The notes beneath the pieces were generated by a model, which did not search any database, was not told the DNA's origin, and saw only the letters and a program-made list of their open reading frames with translations. The position numbers and the translations under genes were made by a program. From Paenibacillus sp. HGH0039 (GTDB taxonomy: Bacteria; Bacillota; Bacilli; Paenibacillales; NBRC-103111): a stretch of 64,000 nt of DNA. Positions 33,172 to 41,844 of the stretch are shown here, in pieces. The stretch spans positions 1,556,422 through 1,620,421 of the forward strand of contig NZ_KE150412.1 of the NCBI RefSeq assembly GCF_000411255.1. The letters run 5' to 3'. The stretch's first letter is position 1; each line of letters begins with the position of its first letter.

Positions 33172-34434
33172 TCAGATGCTTTCCCGTGAAAAATCTCCCG
33201 AAACGGTCGGCTCCTCCGCTATACCCGGAGAGTCCGCACCCGCAGCGTAACCCCGGCGGCGCCAGTTGTCCGGATAGAAAAGCCTCGGACCGAGCCTTTC
33301 CATGGCGAGCCCGAGCGCTTCCAGGTGATCGGACGCCCGGCTCCGGTCCAGCCAGGCGAAAGGCCGGACGCCCCTCGCGGACCGCGTATCCCCGCCGGAA
33401 AGCCGCACGGAAGAAACCGCGAGGCCTTCGATCAGTGCGGCTCCATGCGCTTTGGCGGGATGGGCAAGCTCCGCGCCGAGCTTCGTCACCGCCTGACGGG
33501 ACAGAGCGTGGGGCAGCACGGTCAAGCTGTCCGCCTGCAAATCCCGGCGGCCCAGCGCGTAGTTGACGAACTGCTTCGCCATGACTTCGGGCGGGCGCTT
33601 GTGAAAGAGAGGCAGCTGCGCGGAAATGCCGCACAAGGCCGCATCGCTCCCTCTGGCGATCGCACCGGCAAGCGCCGCTATTTCCTCCGCCGCAGAAGAC
33701 ACGGACGCATCCAGGAACACCAGGATATCGCCTTCCGCCGCTTCCGCTGCCGCCGGTCTTTCTTCTCCGCCCCCGGATACGGTCCCGGCGGACACGCCTC
33801 CCGCGCCAACAAGCTTCACTTCCGCTCCCAGGCGCGGGGCCGCAAACGATTGAACCAACTGCGGGGTAACCGCCTCGTCACGCGAAGCGAGGATAACCTC
33901 GTGCAGAGCCAGCCTCTCCAGCTCCCCGAGCAGTCTCAGCAAGGGCGAATCCTGCACAGCGAAGGCTTCCGGTCCCGAGCCGTGTAAAAGAATGACGGCG
34001 GAAACCCGCTGATCCGAAGGAAACGGAAACCAGCCCTTGTCCGGCAGCCCCGCTCTCTCGCAATAGCCCTGGGCAAAAGCCGACGCGGCAGCCGCATATT
34101 CCGGTCCCGCGGGATTCAGACCGTTCAGCACTCCGCCGTGGCGGGCCCAGAGATCGTTCATCTGTCTGCGCGCCGCCGCTTCATCCGTCCGGCAGGAGCC
34201 CGCTTCGTCTCCGTCTACGGAAGCGGACCGGACCGGTAAGCCTGCGGCCAGCAGACCTCCAAGTCTCCGTCCGGCTGCCGCAAGCTCGGCAATCCGCCGT
34301 CCCTTCAGGGACGTTCCCGCCTTTGTCTTCGCGCCGGTTTTCCCGGGATTTCCGCTGCGGGTCCGCATCCGGCTTCGCGGCTTCTGCCCTCTCGCTGTGC
34401 CGGACGGCTTCTTCTTAGTCGTCATCCGCTTCAT
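33172..34434 (-). CDS. Degenerate GT2-like protein with polybasic N-terminus
   Basis: A 420-residue protein. Residues 1-50 are lysine/arginine-rich low complexity (TTKKKPSGTARGQKPRSRMR). The remainder resembles a GT-A fold glycosyltransferase (VSAVILLHGSG, then GDILVFLDASVSSAAEEIAA) and aligns in its C-terminal half with the next gene (LTVLPHALSRQAVTKLGAEL versus LTTIPHALSRRAISDIGAEA). The metal-binding DxD is replaced by D-A-S, so catalysis is doubtful. It overlaps the upstream GT2 gene by 20 bp. It may be a catalytically dead partner of that enzyme. Confidence 0.75.
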   Translation of the reverse strand: MKRMTTKKKPSGTARGQKPRSRMRTRSGNPGKTGAKTKAGTSLKGRRIAELAAAGRRLGGLLAAGLPVRSASVDGDEAGSCRTDEAAARRQMNDLWARHGGVLNGLNPAGPEYAAAASAFAQGYCERAGLPDKGWFPFPSDQRVSAVILLHGSGPEAFAVQDSPLLRLLGELERLALHEVILASRDEAVTPQLVQSFAAPRLGAEVKLVGAGGVSAGTVSGGGEERPAAAEAAEGDILVFLDASVSSAAEEIAALAGAIARGSDAALCGISAQLPLFHKRPPEVMAKQFVNYALGRRDLQADSLTVLPHALSRQAVTKLGAELAHPAKAHGAALIEGLAVSSVRLSGGDTRSARGVRPFAWLDRSRASDHLEALGLAMERLGPRLFYPDNWRRRGYAAGADSPGIAEEPTVSGDFSRESI

Positions 34435-35242
34435 CCGCTCCCTCCTTCCCTATCTCTGTCGGGAGAGGCTCCGCCGCCCCTTCCGAAAACGCCGCGGCTT
34501 CGATCCAGGCATGCAGCGCTTCCAGGTGATCGCCTAGGATCAGATCCCCCACGGGATCGCTTCCGGCGCTTTTTCTCCTCCTGGGATTCTTGGCTCCCAC
34601 GGCCGCATATACCGCGGCCTTGACGTTCAGCCCCTTACGCAGCGCAAGCGCAAGCGCCTTGGGCGGGACGGCGAGCGCCTCCGCCCCGATATCGCTTATC
34701 GCCCTGCGGCTTAACGCGTGTGGAATCGTCGTCAGCGACGTTCCCGCCAGGTCCGGCCGGTCCAGCATGGCGGTCAGCGCATGCTTGGCAAGGACAACGC
34801 GGTGGACGCTGTCGCGCTTGACCGGGCCGATGTAGGTGTTCATGGCCACATCGGCCCCGTTCTCCACGGCTTTGACGAAAGCCGAGAGCTTTGCGGCGGG
34901 AATCACGATATCCCCATCCGTAAAAAGAACAATATCGCCTCGGGCCGCCCGCGCTCCGACGGCCCTGCCGACATCATGGCCGAGCGCCGTATCGAACGCG
35001 ATCATTCTCGGCCCCATTTTCTCCACGATGCGGCGGGAACCGTCCGTAGAGCCGTTCACTACGGCTATCACCTCCACGCTTGGATGAACGCGATACGCTT
35101 CCCTTATGACAGCCGCAAGAGACCGCCGCTCGTTATAGACCGGAATCACCACGGACACTTTCGGAGCGGGATCGTTGCGGTACGTGTGCAGGCTTCTTCC
35201 GCCCCTGCTTTGCGCAAGCGGTGTCTTCCGTCTCTTCTTCAC
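34415..35242 (-). CDS. GT2-family glycosyltransferase with basic N-terminus
   Basis: A 275-residue enzyme of the GT-A, dolichyl-phosphate-mannose-synthase-like type (KVSVVIPVYNERRSLAAVIR, NGSTDGSRRIVE, metal-binding DGD in VLFTDGDIVI). The GTG at 35242 follows GGAGGTGAGC; upstream frame to 35434 is not coding-like. The N-terminus VKKRRKTPLAQSRGGRS is basic, as in several glycosyltransferases of this locus. The acceptor is unknown. It starts the GT2/GT2-like/small-protein run after two DUF1796 genes. Confidence 0.85.
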   Translation of the reverse strand: MKKRRKTPLAQSRGGRSLHTYRNDPAPKVSVVIPVYNERRSLAAVIREAYRVHPSVEVIAVVNGSTDGSRRIVEKMGPRMIAFDTALGHDVGRAVGARAARGDIVLFTDGDIVIPAAKLSAFVKAVENGADVAMNTYIGPVKRDSVHRVVLAKHALTAMLDRPDLAGTSLTTIPHALSRRAISDIGAEALAVPPKALALALRKGLNVKAAVYAAVGAKNPRRRKSAGSDPVGDLILGDHLEALHAWIEAAAFSEGAAEPLPTEIGKEGADEADDD

Positions 35243-35481
35243 CTGCCGCTCACCTCCGTCCTCTTCTCTGCGGCATCTTCTGTCATATCGTATGGGCCGG
35301 GTCGCCGGATCGGGAGGGCGGATGTGGAGACGCGCAAAAAAAAGGCTGTCTTTTCCGCCGGAGTAAGCGTGACCCTGCCTTTTGAAATGAGCCTGGACAC
35401 CCGTCTTGCGGAACCGGCAGCGAACTGCCGGCACAACCCCCGGAGAGCGGACGGCTCTTTAGGGACCGCCCGTCCCCGGGT

Positions 35482-36090
35482 TTAGCCGAGGCTGACGTCT
35501 TTGAAAAGCGTATCCCAACAATCCGGGTTGATGCTGTAGCAGCCGACCGCACACGTCCGGGGGAGGGGCCACTGCAGGTCTGTGATGCCGTCGGCGTTGC
35601 TGTGATTGATCACCAATACCCGGTAATCGTAATTCACCAGCCCGTTCAGCACCCGCTCCAGCTCCCGCGCCTCCTCGTAAGACGCGTTCGTGCGGACAAA
35701 CAGCAGCCGTTTGCCGTACGTCAGGTAATGCAGGGTCCGGTAGATGCGGCGGTCAAGCCTGCTCCTGAATTCCGGATATGAAGCCAGATGGAAAATATGA
35801 TTTTGATTTTGCGGAAAATCATGCGCTGAAATAATCCGGGATTTTCGATCCTTAACCAGAAAATTGCCGCCTGCGTAATCGACCCCGATCGCTTTCAGAT
35901 TGGGGAGCTCCATAAAGCCTTGGAATCTGTTTTCCAATACCCCGCTTATGTCTTCCAATTCGGATATCATCCAGTCGAATACACCCGAATACGAACGCAG
36001 GTTCATTCTTTTCAACTGAATGGAAGGGGTGCAATTCTCTCCCAGGCTGTAAATCAAATCGTACTTTCCGGCTATTCCGCTTAAGTCCAT
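35482..36090 (-). CDS. DUF1796 putative papain-like cysteine peptidase
   Basis: A 202-residue protein of the DUF1796 family. The signature YDLIYSLGENCTPSIQLKR holds the predicted nucleophile Cys20, FDWMISELEDI follows, and a conserved His is at 90 (IISAHDFPQNQN). No signal peptide. The family occurs in Bacillota and in glycan or capsule loci; its activity has not been established to my knowledge, and the peptidase label comes from fold similarity. It is a tandem paralogue of the next gene. Confidence 0.82.
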   Translation of the reverse strand: MDLSGIAGKYDLIYSLGENCTPSIQLKRMNLRSYSGVFDWMISELEDISGVLENRFQGFMELPNLKAIGVDYAGGNFLVKDRKSRIISAHDFPQNQNHIFHLASYPEFRSRLDRRIYRTLHYLTYGKRLLFVRTNASYEEARELERVLNGLVNYDYRVLVINHSNADGITDLQWPLPRTCAVGCYSINPDCWDTLFKDVSLG

Positions 36091-36118
36091 GGACGCCCCT
36101 TCTCCCTTCTACCGCGCC

Positions 36119-36748
36119 TTATTTCAAGCTGATATCGGCAAAAAAAGTATCCCACCAGCGGTCGCTGTTAAAATTCCAGATATCCGCATAGGGGACCTGG
36201 ACGGCGCACGTATGCGGCAGCGGCCAGTCTAGTTCGACCAGGCCCGGTACCTGTTCATATTCCACCAGCAGGATCTTGTATTCATGCGTCACAAGCCCGT
36301 TCAGCACCTGCTCCAGTTCGGCCGTCTCCTCGTACGTTCCATGCATGCGAATGAACAGGATACGCTTTTCCTCGCTTAATTTTTTTAAAAACCGGTTAAT
36401 CCGGCGGTTCAGCTTTTCCTTGAATTCTCCGTAGGTGAAAAGATGCTCCGGCGAATTGCGGTTCACCGGGAAATCGTGGACGGATATGACGCCGTATGCG
36501 GAATCCTTCACTTGATAATTAGGCTGAAGGGTAACCGGCTCCACCACGCTCATATGGGCAAGCTCCATAAATCCGTCAAACCGTCTGCCCAGCAGCCGGT
36601 TCACGTCCGCGAGCGAATCCGACATCATCCAATCCAGCACCCCTGCGGAAGAGCGTAGGCCGTGCTTTTCCATTTGAATCGCCGGCAGGCAGTTTTGTCC
36701 AAGGCTGAATACGGAGTCGTAGCTCCCCGCCAAGTCCTGTAAACGCAT
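36119..36748 (-). CDS. DUF1796 putative papain-like cysteine peptidase
   Basis: A 209-residue paralogue of the previous gene: YDSVFSLGQNCLPAIQMEKH with Cys20, VLDWMMSDSLADV, and a His in ISVHDFPVNRN. The ATG at 36748 follows GGAGGGGG. The gene pair lies 28 bp apart and diverges from the surface-protein gene at 36923. The C-terminal part (LEQVLNGLVTHEYKILLVEY) is well conserved between the two. Confidence 0.82.
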   Translation of the reverse strand: MRLQDLAGSYDSVFSLGQNCLPAIQMEKHGLRSSAGVLDWMMSDSLADVNRLLGRRFDGFMELAHMSVVEPVTLQPNYQVKDSAYGVISVHDFPVNRNSPEHLFTYGEFKEKLNRRINRFLKKLSEEKRILFIRMHGTYEETAELEQVLNGLVTHEYKILLVEYEQVPGLVELDWPLPHTCAVQVPYADIWNFNSDRWWDTFFADISLK

Positions 36749-36922
36749 CGTACCCCCTCCTTTTGGCATCCTTTTGTATACAATGCGCGAAGGAGACGTT
36801 CAGCGTGGACCCCCGTCCTTGCCCGGAAAAATGGACGCGCACATCCAATCCCCCGCCGCGTCCCGGCATATTCTGTAGAAAGGATGTGAGCTGCGAGCAT
36901 CCGGAACACGGAGGTAAACGTC

Positions 36923-37318
36923 ATGTACAAGTACTATCAGAAGGTGGAAATAGATCCGCATACCCATGCGCTGCCGCTTCAAGCGGGCGATCAGGAAGTG
37001 TTCCTGTGCCCCCTCTATTTGTACGGAATTACGCCGGGCAGCCGGATTCTTTTTAAAGTGAGCATCGCCTGGAGCAACCCCGTCACTTACGACATCGGTG
37101 AGCTGGAAATCAACATACGGCGCGACCATCCGGGCGGACCCGTTGTCGAGAGCAGCGAAGATTCGCGCTTCCGCGGGGGGACAGCCAAGATGGAAGGGGA
37201 GGACGAAGGGGGCGCGGCCGAAATCGCGGTTTATTACCTGACCGTGCGCTCGCCCGGAGGCAAAGCGCTGATCGAAGGCCCGATTGTGTTCGAGGGATTT
37301 GTTCTGGAAGAAAACTGA
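36923..37318 (+). CDS. Small beta-rich putative surface protein
   Basis: A 131-residue protein without a signal peptide, beta-rich. Its C-terminal segment (YYLTVRSPGGKALIEGPIVF) aligns with that of the next gene (YFLTVAVRGLGSISIRGPVH), so the two are related. A ribosome site with GGAGGTAAACGTC precedes the ATG. Lack of export signal, a beta-sandwich character and the glycosyltransferase neighbourhood suggest a mother-cell-made spore-surface protein; this is inference. Confidence 0.65.
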   Translation: MYKYYQKVEIDPHTHALPLQAGDQEVFLCPLYLYGITPGSRILFKVSIAWSNPVTYDIGELEINIRRDHPGGPVVESSEDSRFRGGTAKMEGEDEGGAAEIAVYYLTVRSPGGKALIEGPIVFEGFVLEEN

Positions 37319-37426
37319 CTCCCGTGAATTGGTTGTTTTTATCAGTCTACTTGTCCATTTCGAAAGAGCCGGTAAGTGAATTTACTAATCTTGTAAGTAT
37401 AATTTTTCAGAAGGGGATGACATACC

Positions 37427-37891
37427 ATGGCTACCATTTTGGACTATCAGACTAATGATGCTCTCATAGGCGGAGGTTCCCTGCCTTTTCCGGTGACGAA
37501 TCCGCTGCTGGGCGGCGTCGAGCTCGAAGTCGCCACCATTAACCTGACGCCTGCGGCGACTACCAATCTTCTCCGTTTCGAGGGAACGATCGGCTGGCAG
37601 CCCGACCTTCTTCTCGCCACTCCGCTGCTCCCGATTCTGCAGGTCAGAATCCGCGTAGGCAGTCCGACGGGAACCGTCATTTACGAGACGGACGATTCGG
37701 CCCTGATCGGTACAGGCGTGCTGACGACCATCACGGACAACATCTTGACGGTTTCGTTCCAGCATTCGATTCAAGCTTCGGTCGTTCCGGCCGGTTCGCA
37801 GTCCTATTTCTTGACCGTTGCCGTTCGCGGACTGGGCAGTATATCGATTCGCGGACCCGTTCACTTCGGGGCATTCGTTATCGCTCCGTAA
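37427..37891 (+). CDS. Small beta-rich putative surface protein
   Basis: A 154-residue hydrophobic, beta-rich protein without signal peptide (ATILDYQTNDALIGGGSLPF, VSFQHSIQASVVPAGSQSYF). GAAGGGGATGAC precedes the ATG and an intrinsic terminator follows 20 bp after the stop. The sequence style, with T/S/V/I strands and few charges, resembles the globular domains of exosporium filament proteins. It is a relative of the gene at 36923. Confidence 0.72.
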   Translation: MATILDYQTNDALIGGGSLPFPVTNPLLGGVELEVATINLTPAATTNLLRFEGTIGWQPDLLLATPLLPILQVRIRVGSPTGTVIYETDDSALIGTGVLTTITDNILTVSFQHSIQASVVPAGSQSYFLTVAVRGLGSISIRGPVHFGAFVIAP

Positions 37892-37910
37892 CGGAATCTT
37901 TTGCGGCAAA

Positions 37911-37945
37911 GGCAGACAGGAAGCTATCCTGTCTGCCCTTTTTTG
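37911..37945 (+). terminator. Intrinsic terminator of the 37427 gene
   Basis: A 10-bp perfect stem (GGCAGACAGG / CCTGTCTGCC) is followed by CTTTTTT. Confidence 0.9.
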
Positions 37946-37968
37946 TATCTAGCGCTGCGGCTTACACA

Positions 37969-37999
37969 AAAAAACCTCACATTTAACGCGAGGTTTTTT
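37969..37999 (-). terminator. Hairpin terminator for the minus-strand glycosyltransferase
   Basis: AAAAAACCTC / GAGGTTTTTT around an 11-nt loop, able to act in both directions. It lies about 105 bp after the stop at 38104, beyond a tandem repeat. Confidence 0.65.
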
Positions 38000-38095
38000 G
38001 GCGTTTATCGGCATTTATCGCCGTTATCGGCGTTTGTCGGCATTATCGGCGTTCTCTGCGTTTGTCGGCGTTGTCGGCGACAATCGGCGATTACC
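38000..38095. repeat. Degenerate 9-10-bp tandem repeat
   Basis: About ten units of the type GCGTTTATCG / GCGTTATCG fill the space between the terminator and the end of the glycosyltransferase gene. No coding role is visible. Confidence 0.65.
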
Positions 38096-38103
38096 CGCGT
38101 CCG

Positions 38104-39336
38104 CTAAAATCGTCCCCGGCTGTGTCCGGCCTCCAGATAGGCCTTTACGAAATGCTCCGTCATCCGGTCCAGGGACCAGCGCTCACAGCCCGATAGACGG
38201 GCGGCTTCGCCCATCTTCAGCCGGAGTTCGTCGTCGGCAAGCAGCAGCTCCAGGTGGTAGGCCAGCGTATCGGTGTCGCCTACCATAGAGACAAACCCCG
38301 TCTCGCCGTGCTCGACCATTTCCGGCAGCCCGCCCGCATTGGAGACGACGGCCGGCTTGCCTGCCGTCTGCGCTTCCATGACGGCAAAGGGCTGGTTATC
38401 CTGCACGCTCGGGTGCACGAAGATATCCGAGAGCGCCAGGATGGCCGGCACGTCTTCCCGGTGCCCCAGGAACAGGACATCGCCCTCAAGACCGGCAGCC
38501 TGCACCTGAGCGATCAGCTCATCGCGTTTGTCGCCGTCGCCGATCAGCCAGCAGAGCCAGTCGGAGCGTCTTTGTTTCAAGTTGGCCAGGGCACCGATCA
38601 GAAAGTGAATACCCTTGATCGTTTCCAGACGCGCCGGGCACACAATCAGTTTTTTTCCTTCCGGACGGACCAGGGGGGTGCCGGCGGCGAGCTTGCGCGC
38701 GAACGGCTCCATATCGAATCCGTAGGGCGATACTTCGATATGCCCGGCGGGTACGCCGTATTCCCGGGAGAGGACGTTTTTCAGCCAGTGGGAGGCCGTT
38801 ACCGCCTTCTCCGCCGCCATAGCGCCGTGATATTCAAGCGTGCGGTAATAGAGGTGCGCAAGCGGCCGCAGCGTCTCGGAATCCAGTCTGCCGTCCTCAT
38901 CCAACAAGATTTTGATTTCCCTTGCCAGAGATCCGTGAAGGCTCGCCACCAGACCGGTGCTTGGGGGCCTTACCCGGTTTAATGCGAGCGAGGCAATCAC
39001 GTCCTGGGCATGGATGACGTCGTACTGCTGAAGTCCGAATGAAGCTGCGGCCAATTCCATGCAGTAGCGGTCCATTTCCACCCGGCGCACGAGCGGGTCC
39101 TGATGGAGGACCGGCAGCGTGTTCCGGTTTAATTTTGCCTGAAGCATGTGCATCAGATCGTCTTTCATCACCTTTTGTCCGGTTCCGTAGATGTAATATT
39201 TGGGTTCGTCGGGTCCGTTTCCCATCAGATCGACCTGATGCCCCCAGTTTTCCAGCCGGTTCTTGAGCTGAAGCATGAACGGCCATACCCCGCCGATATG
39301 GGGAATCGGCCAATAGGTCGCGAGCAATATTTTCAA
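38104..39336 (-). CDS. GT4-family glycosyltransferase
   Basis: A 410-residue GT-B enzyme. The N-terminus KILLATYWPIPHIGGVWPFM is shared with the paralogue at 42059. The nucleotide-sugar-binding half has CPARLETIKGIHFLIGALAN, the region DIFVHPSVQDNQPFAVMEAQ and the closing GGLPEMVEHGETG. The TTG start at 39336 matches the paralogue's TTG start; GGGGGAAGG lies upstream. A sigma-K-like site precedes it at about 39425. The sugar and acceptor are unknown. Confidence 0.9.
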   Translation of the reverse strand: MKILLATYWPIPHIGGVWPFMLQLKNRLENWGHQVDLMGNGPDEPKYYIYGTGQKVMKDDLMHMLQAKLNRNTLPVLHQDPLVRRVEMDRYCMELAAASFGLQQYDVIHAQDVIASLALNRVRPPSTGLVASLHGSLAREIKILLDEDGRLDSETLRPLAHLYYRTLEYHGAMAAEKAVTASHWLKNVLSREYGVPAGHIEVSPYGFDMEPFARKLAAGTPLVRPEGKKLIVCPARLETIKGIHFLIGALANLKQRRSDWLCWLIGDGDKRDELIAQVQAAGLEGDVLFLGHREDVPAILALSDIFVHPSVQDNQPFAVMEAQTAGKPAVVSNAGGLPEMVEHGETGFVSMVGDTDTLAYHLELLLADDELRLKMGEAARLSGCERWSLDRMTEHFVKAYLEAGHSRGRF

Positions 39337-39424
39337 GAGCCTTCCCCCCGTTTCGCCTCTGTTTCCTTCTTTACCGGCGTCCCTGCAGCCCGCACCGTTT
39401 GCGCGGAGAACAAGCATCTTCTTT

Positions 39425-39433
39425 TATCATATG
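39425..39433 (-). promoter_or_regulatory. Sigma-K -10-like site before the GT4 gene
   Basis: The minus strand reads CATATGATA, fitting CATAnnnTA, about 90 bp before the TTG start of the gene at 38104-39336. No clear AC dinucleotide was found at -35, so support is limited. Confidence 0.28.
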
Positions 39434-39591
39434 GACGGGATAACGGGATTGACATGGAGAGCGGCCTCTATCCTATAAAAAAGGCGGCGGAAACGTGCAG
39501 GACCGGCCGATTCGTCCGCTTGCGCCCGGACCTTCGCCCCCCTGCTTTCATACCATATGGAGGATACAAGCACAGAGAAAAGAGGTGCGTT

Positions 39592-40503
39592 ATGAAAGCC
39601 TTAGTCACCGGAGGGGCGGGCTTTATCGGCTCCCACTTGGCGCAAGCGCTCGCGGACGGGGGCCATGAAGTCCATGTGCTCGACAACTTGTCGAGCGGAA
39701 GGGCCGAATGGGTGCCCGGCCAAGCCGTTCTTCATGTCCTGGAACTAAACAGCCCGGAGCTTCACGAGCTTGTCGAACGTATCCGCCCCGAAGTCGTGTT
39801 CCATCTGGCCGCTCAAGCCGACGTTCAGAGATCCATAGCCGATCCGGCTTTTGATGCGCAGGTCAACATTACCGGAACGGTGTCGCTCCTTGATGCTTGC
39901 CGGAAATCGGCTGTGCGGCGGTTCGTCTTCGCTTCGACGTCCGGGGTGTACGGAGACAGCGTGCACGAAAAATTAACGGAGGATATCCCGGCCGCGCCCA
40001 TTTCGTACTACGGTCAGTCGAAGCTTGCAGCGGAAGGATATATCCGGATTTTTCACAAGCTGTACGGACTGCCTTATACGATTCTCCGTTATGGAAACGT
40101 GTACGGCCCGAGGCAGACGCCCAAAGGGGAGGGCGGCGTAGTCGCCGTGTTCCTGCAGCAGCTGCGCCGGGGGCAGCCCATCACGATTCACGGAGACGGC
40201 GGGCAGACCCGGGACTTCGTCTATGTCCGGGACGTGGTGGAGGCCAATCTGGCGGCCGCCGCATCTACGGGCTGCGGGCTCTACCATGTCAGCACAGGCC
40301 GGAGCACGACCATCCGGCAGCTGGCCGAGCTCATCCGCGAGACCCGGTCAGCGCCTGTTCCCGTCCTGTTCGGCGAAGCCCGGCCCGGCGATATCCGGCA
40401 CAGTTGTCTGGACAACCGCCGGATACGGGAAGAGCTGGGCTGGAGCCCCCGGTACCGCATCGCCGACGGGCTGCGGGAAACCTGCGCCGCGTTCCTGCCT
40501 TAA
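39592..40503 (+). CDS. NAD-dependent sugar-nucleotide epimerase (UDP-glucose 4-epimerase-like)
   Basis: A 303-residue extended SDR enzyme: Rossmann motif GGAGFIGSHLAQALADGG, serine-containing FASTSGVYGD, and the catalytic YxxxK in YYGQSKLAAE. It is shorter than GalE and resembles the UDP-glucose/UDP-GlcNAc 4-epimerase-like SDRs common in glycan clusters. The ATG follows AGAGGTG. It likely supplies a galactose-type nucleotide sugar to the neighbouring glycosyltransferases; the substrate is not provable from the sequence. Confidence 0.88.
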   Translation: MKALVTGGAGFIGSHLAQALADGGHEVHVLDNLSSGRAEWVPGQAVLHVLELNSPELHELVERIRPEVVFHLAAQADVQRSIADPAFDAQVNITGTVSLLDACRKSAVRRFVFASTSGVYGDSVHEKLTEDIPAAPISYYGQSKLAAEGYIRIFHKLYGLPYTILRYGNVYGPRQTPKGEGGVVAVFLQQLRRGQPITIHGDGGQTRDFVYVRDVVEANLAAAASTGCGLYHVSTGRSTTIRQLAELIRETRSAPVPVLFGEARPGDIRHSCLDNRRIREELGWSPRYRIADGLRETCAAFLP

Positions 40504-40578
40504 GCCGGCCGCGATTTGCAGGCACCGGACGGAAGCCGACGCCGTGCCTGCGCCGTGCCTGCGCCGTGTCGCGTCGTT

Positions 40579-40643
40579 CCTGCCATGTCTCGCGGGTCCC
40601 GTACCGGTGCCTGCCATGTCTCGCAGGGGTCCCGTACCGGTGC
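40579..40643. repeat. Two-copy 32-bp direct repeat in a GC-rich spacer
   Basis: CCTGCCATGTCTCGC followed by GGGTCCCGTACCGGTGC occurs twice, at 40579 and 40610, the second with a 2-bp insertion. Shorter GCCGTGCCTGC repeats precede it (about 40540-40570). Confidence 0.65.
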
Positions 40644-40684
40644 CATGCCGTCTCGGTCCGGTGCCGATACCGCGTCGTTGCCCG

Positions 40685-40739
40685 AAAAAAAAGCCCCGGT
40701 CTATTCCGGATAATCCGGAATACCGGGGCTTGCTTTTTT
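40685..40739. terminator. Bidirectional terminator between the epimerase and a GT4 gene
   Basis: A long stem, AAGCCCCGGT-(CT)-ATTCCGGA / TCCGGAATACCGGGGCTT, with A-run on one side and TTTTTT on the other. It serves the convergent genes ending at 40503 and 40749. Confidence 0.88.
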
Positions 40740-40748
40740 GCGAAACAG

Positions 40749-41789
40749 TCAGCGGCTGTTCCAGATATCGTGGATAGCTTGGGCGAACGCATCCACGCTT
40801 CTGGCCCACGGCCATTGATAAGAATCATACTGGCCCTGGAGAGCCAGACGGGCCCGCAGCTCCTTATCGTGGATCAGCCGGACGATGTCTGCCGCCAGTC
40901 GGTTCTGGTACCGGTAGGAAAGGAGGCAGTTGCGCTCGTGCCGCGCATAATCCGCATTCCCGCCCGAATACGTCGTGACGAGCGCCGCCCCGCATCTCAT
41001 GGCCTCCAGGCCGGGCAGCGAACCGGAATCGTAGAGCGAAGAGCTGACGTAGATATCGGTTTTGTTGTAGAGGTAGCGCAGCTCCTCGTCGTTATTGGGC
41101 AGGCAGAATTGAAAACTGCCCGTATCGCGAAGGCGCTGCAGACTCGGTGCGGTATGAAATTCGTCGGGCGGGCAGATCAGATTGATTTCCGTATCGGGAT
41201 AATGGTGTTTGACGAACGCGAGCTGGCTGACCAGATAATCCTGGTCGCGGTGCCAGGCAATCCCTCCCTCCGAATTGCGGACGACAGCGGAAATTTTGAC
41301 AGCGGGCGGGGTGGATTCCCGGAGGTTCAGATTTTGCATGAACGGCCCGAGTCCGATCGGAACGATATGTCCGCGGATGCCGTGATTGAGCTCGATCAGC
41401 TTCTGCTGCCACTCGGACAGTACGATAAGATGCGGCGTCGTATGATACGTGGGGAACGTGATATGATCGTCCGGCAGAAAAGTCGGTTCGTAGCAAAGAC
41501 TGAACCGGGCATGAACGCTCCGGTCTCGCGCGCTCGCTTCCACGCATGCGGGCACGGTCGTGTAGAAGTTGGAGATCACCACGTCTCCGGGCGGGATATC
41601 ATCCGCGTCCAGCGTAATACTGTGACGGCCCCGGACAATCCGGGCCCGGATATCGAACTTGACTTCGGCATGAGCGGGCATCACGATGGTGACGTCATAA
41701 CCGCGGTCCGCCAATCCGTTCGTAATTTCCGCCAGCATCCGCTGGGCCCCGCCGAAATTCAAGGTGAGGATAGGAAACACCAGCCTCAT
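40749..41789 (-). CDS. GT4-family glycosyltransferase
   Basis: A 346-residue GT-B enzyme (RLVFPILTLNFGGAQRMLAE; C-terminal TDIYVSSSLYDSGSLPGLEA followed by MRCGAALVTT and the nucleotide-contacting Glu). AAAGGAGG precedes the ATG. It is the third gene of the minus-strand run 43285-40749 and ends just before a strong terminator. Related in fold, but not closely, to the two GT4 enzymes at 38104 and 42059. Confidence 0.87.
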   Translation of the reverse strand: MRLVFPILTLNFGGAQRMLAEITNGLADRGYDVTIVMPAHAEVKFDIRARIVRGRHSITLDADDIPPGDVVISNFYTTVPACVEASARDRSVHARFSLCYEPTFLPDDHITFPTYHTTPHLIVLSEWQQKLIELNHGIRGHIVPIGLGPFMQNLNLRESTPPAVKISAVVRNSEGGIAWHRDQDYLVSQLAFVKHHYPDTEINLICPPDEFHTAPSLQRLRDTGSFQFCLPNNDEELRYLYNKTDIYVSSSLYDSGSLPGLEAMRCGAALVTTYSGGNADYARHERNCLLSYRYQNRLAADIVRLIHDKELRARLALQGQYDSYQWPWARSVDAFAQAIHDIWNSR

Positions 41790-41844
41790 GCTTTTCCTCC
41801 TTTCATGGACACGCCAGCCGCACCGGTTCTCTGCGAACCGGCGC

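Noticed and set aside
38897..39313. Frames antisense to or overlapping the GT4 enzyme
   Set aside because: The GT4 frame is conserved with the paralogue at 42059; the alternatives are not.
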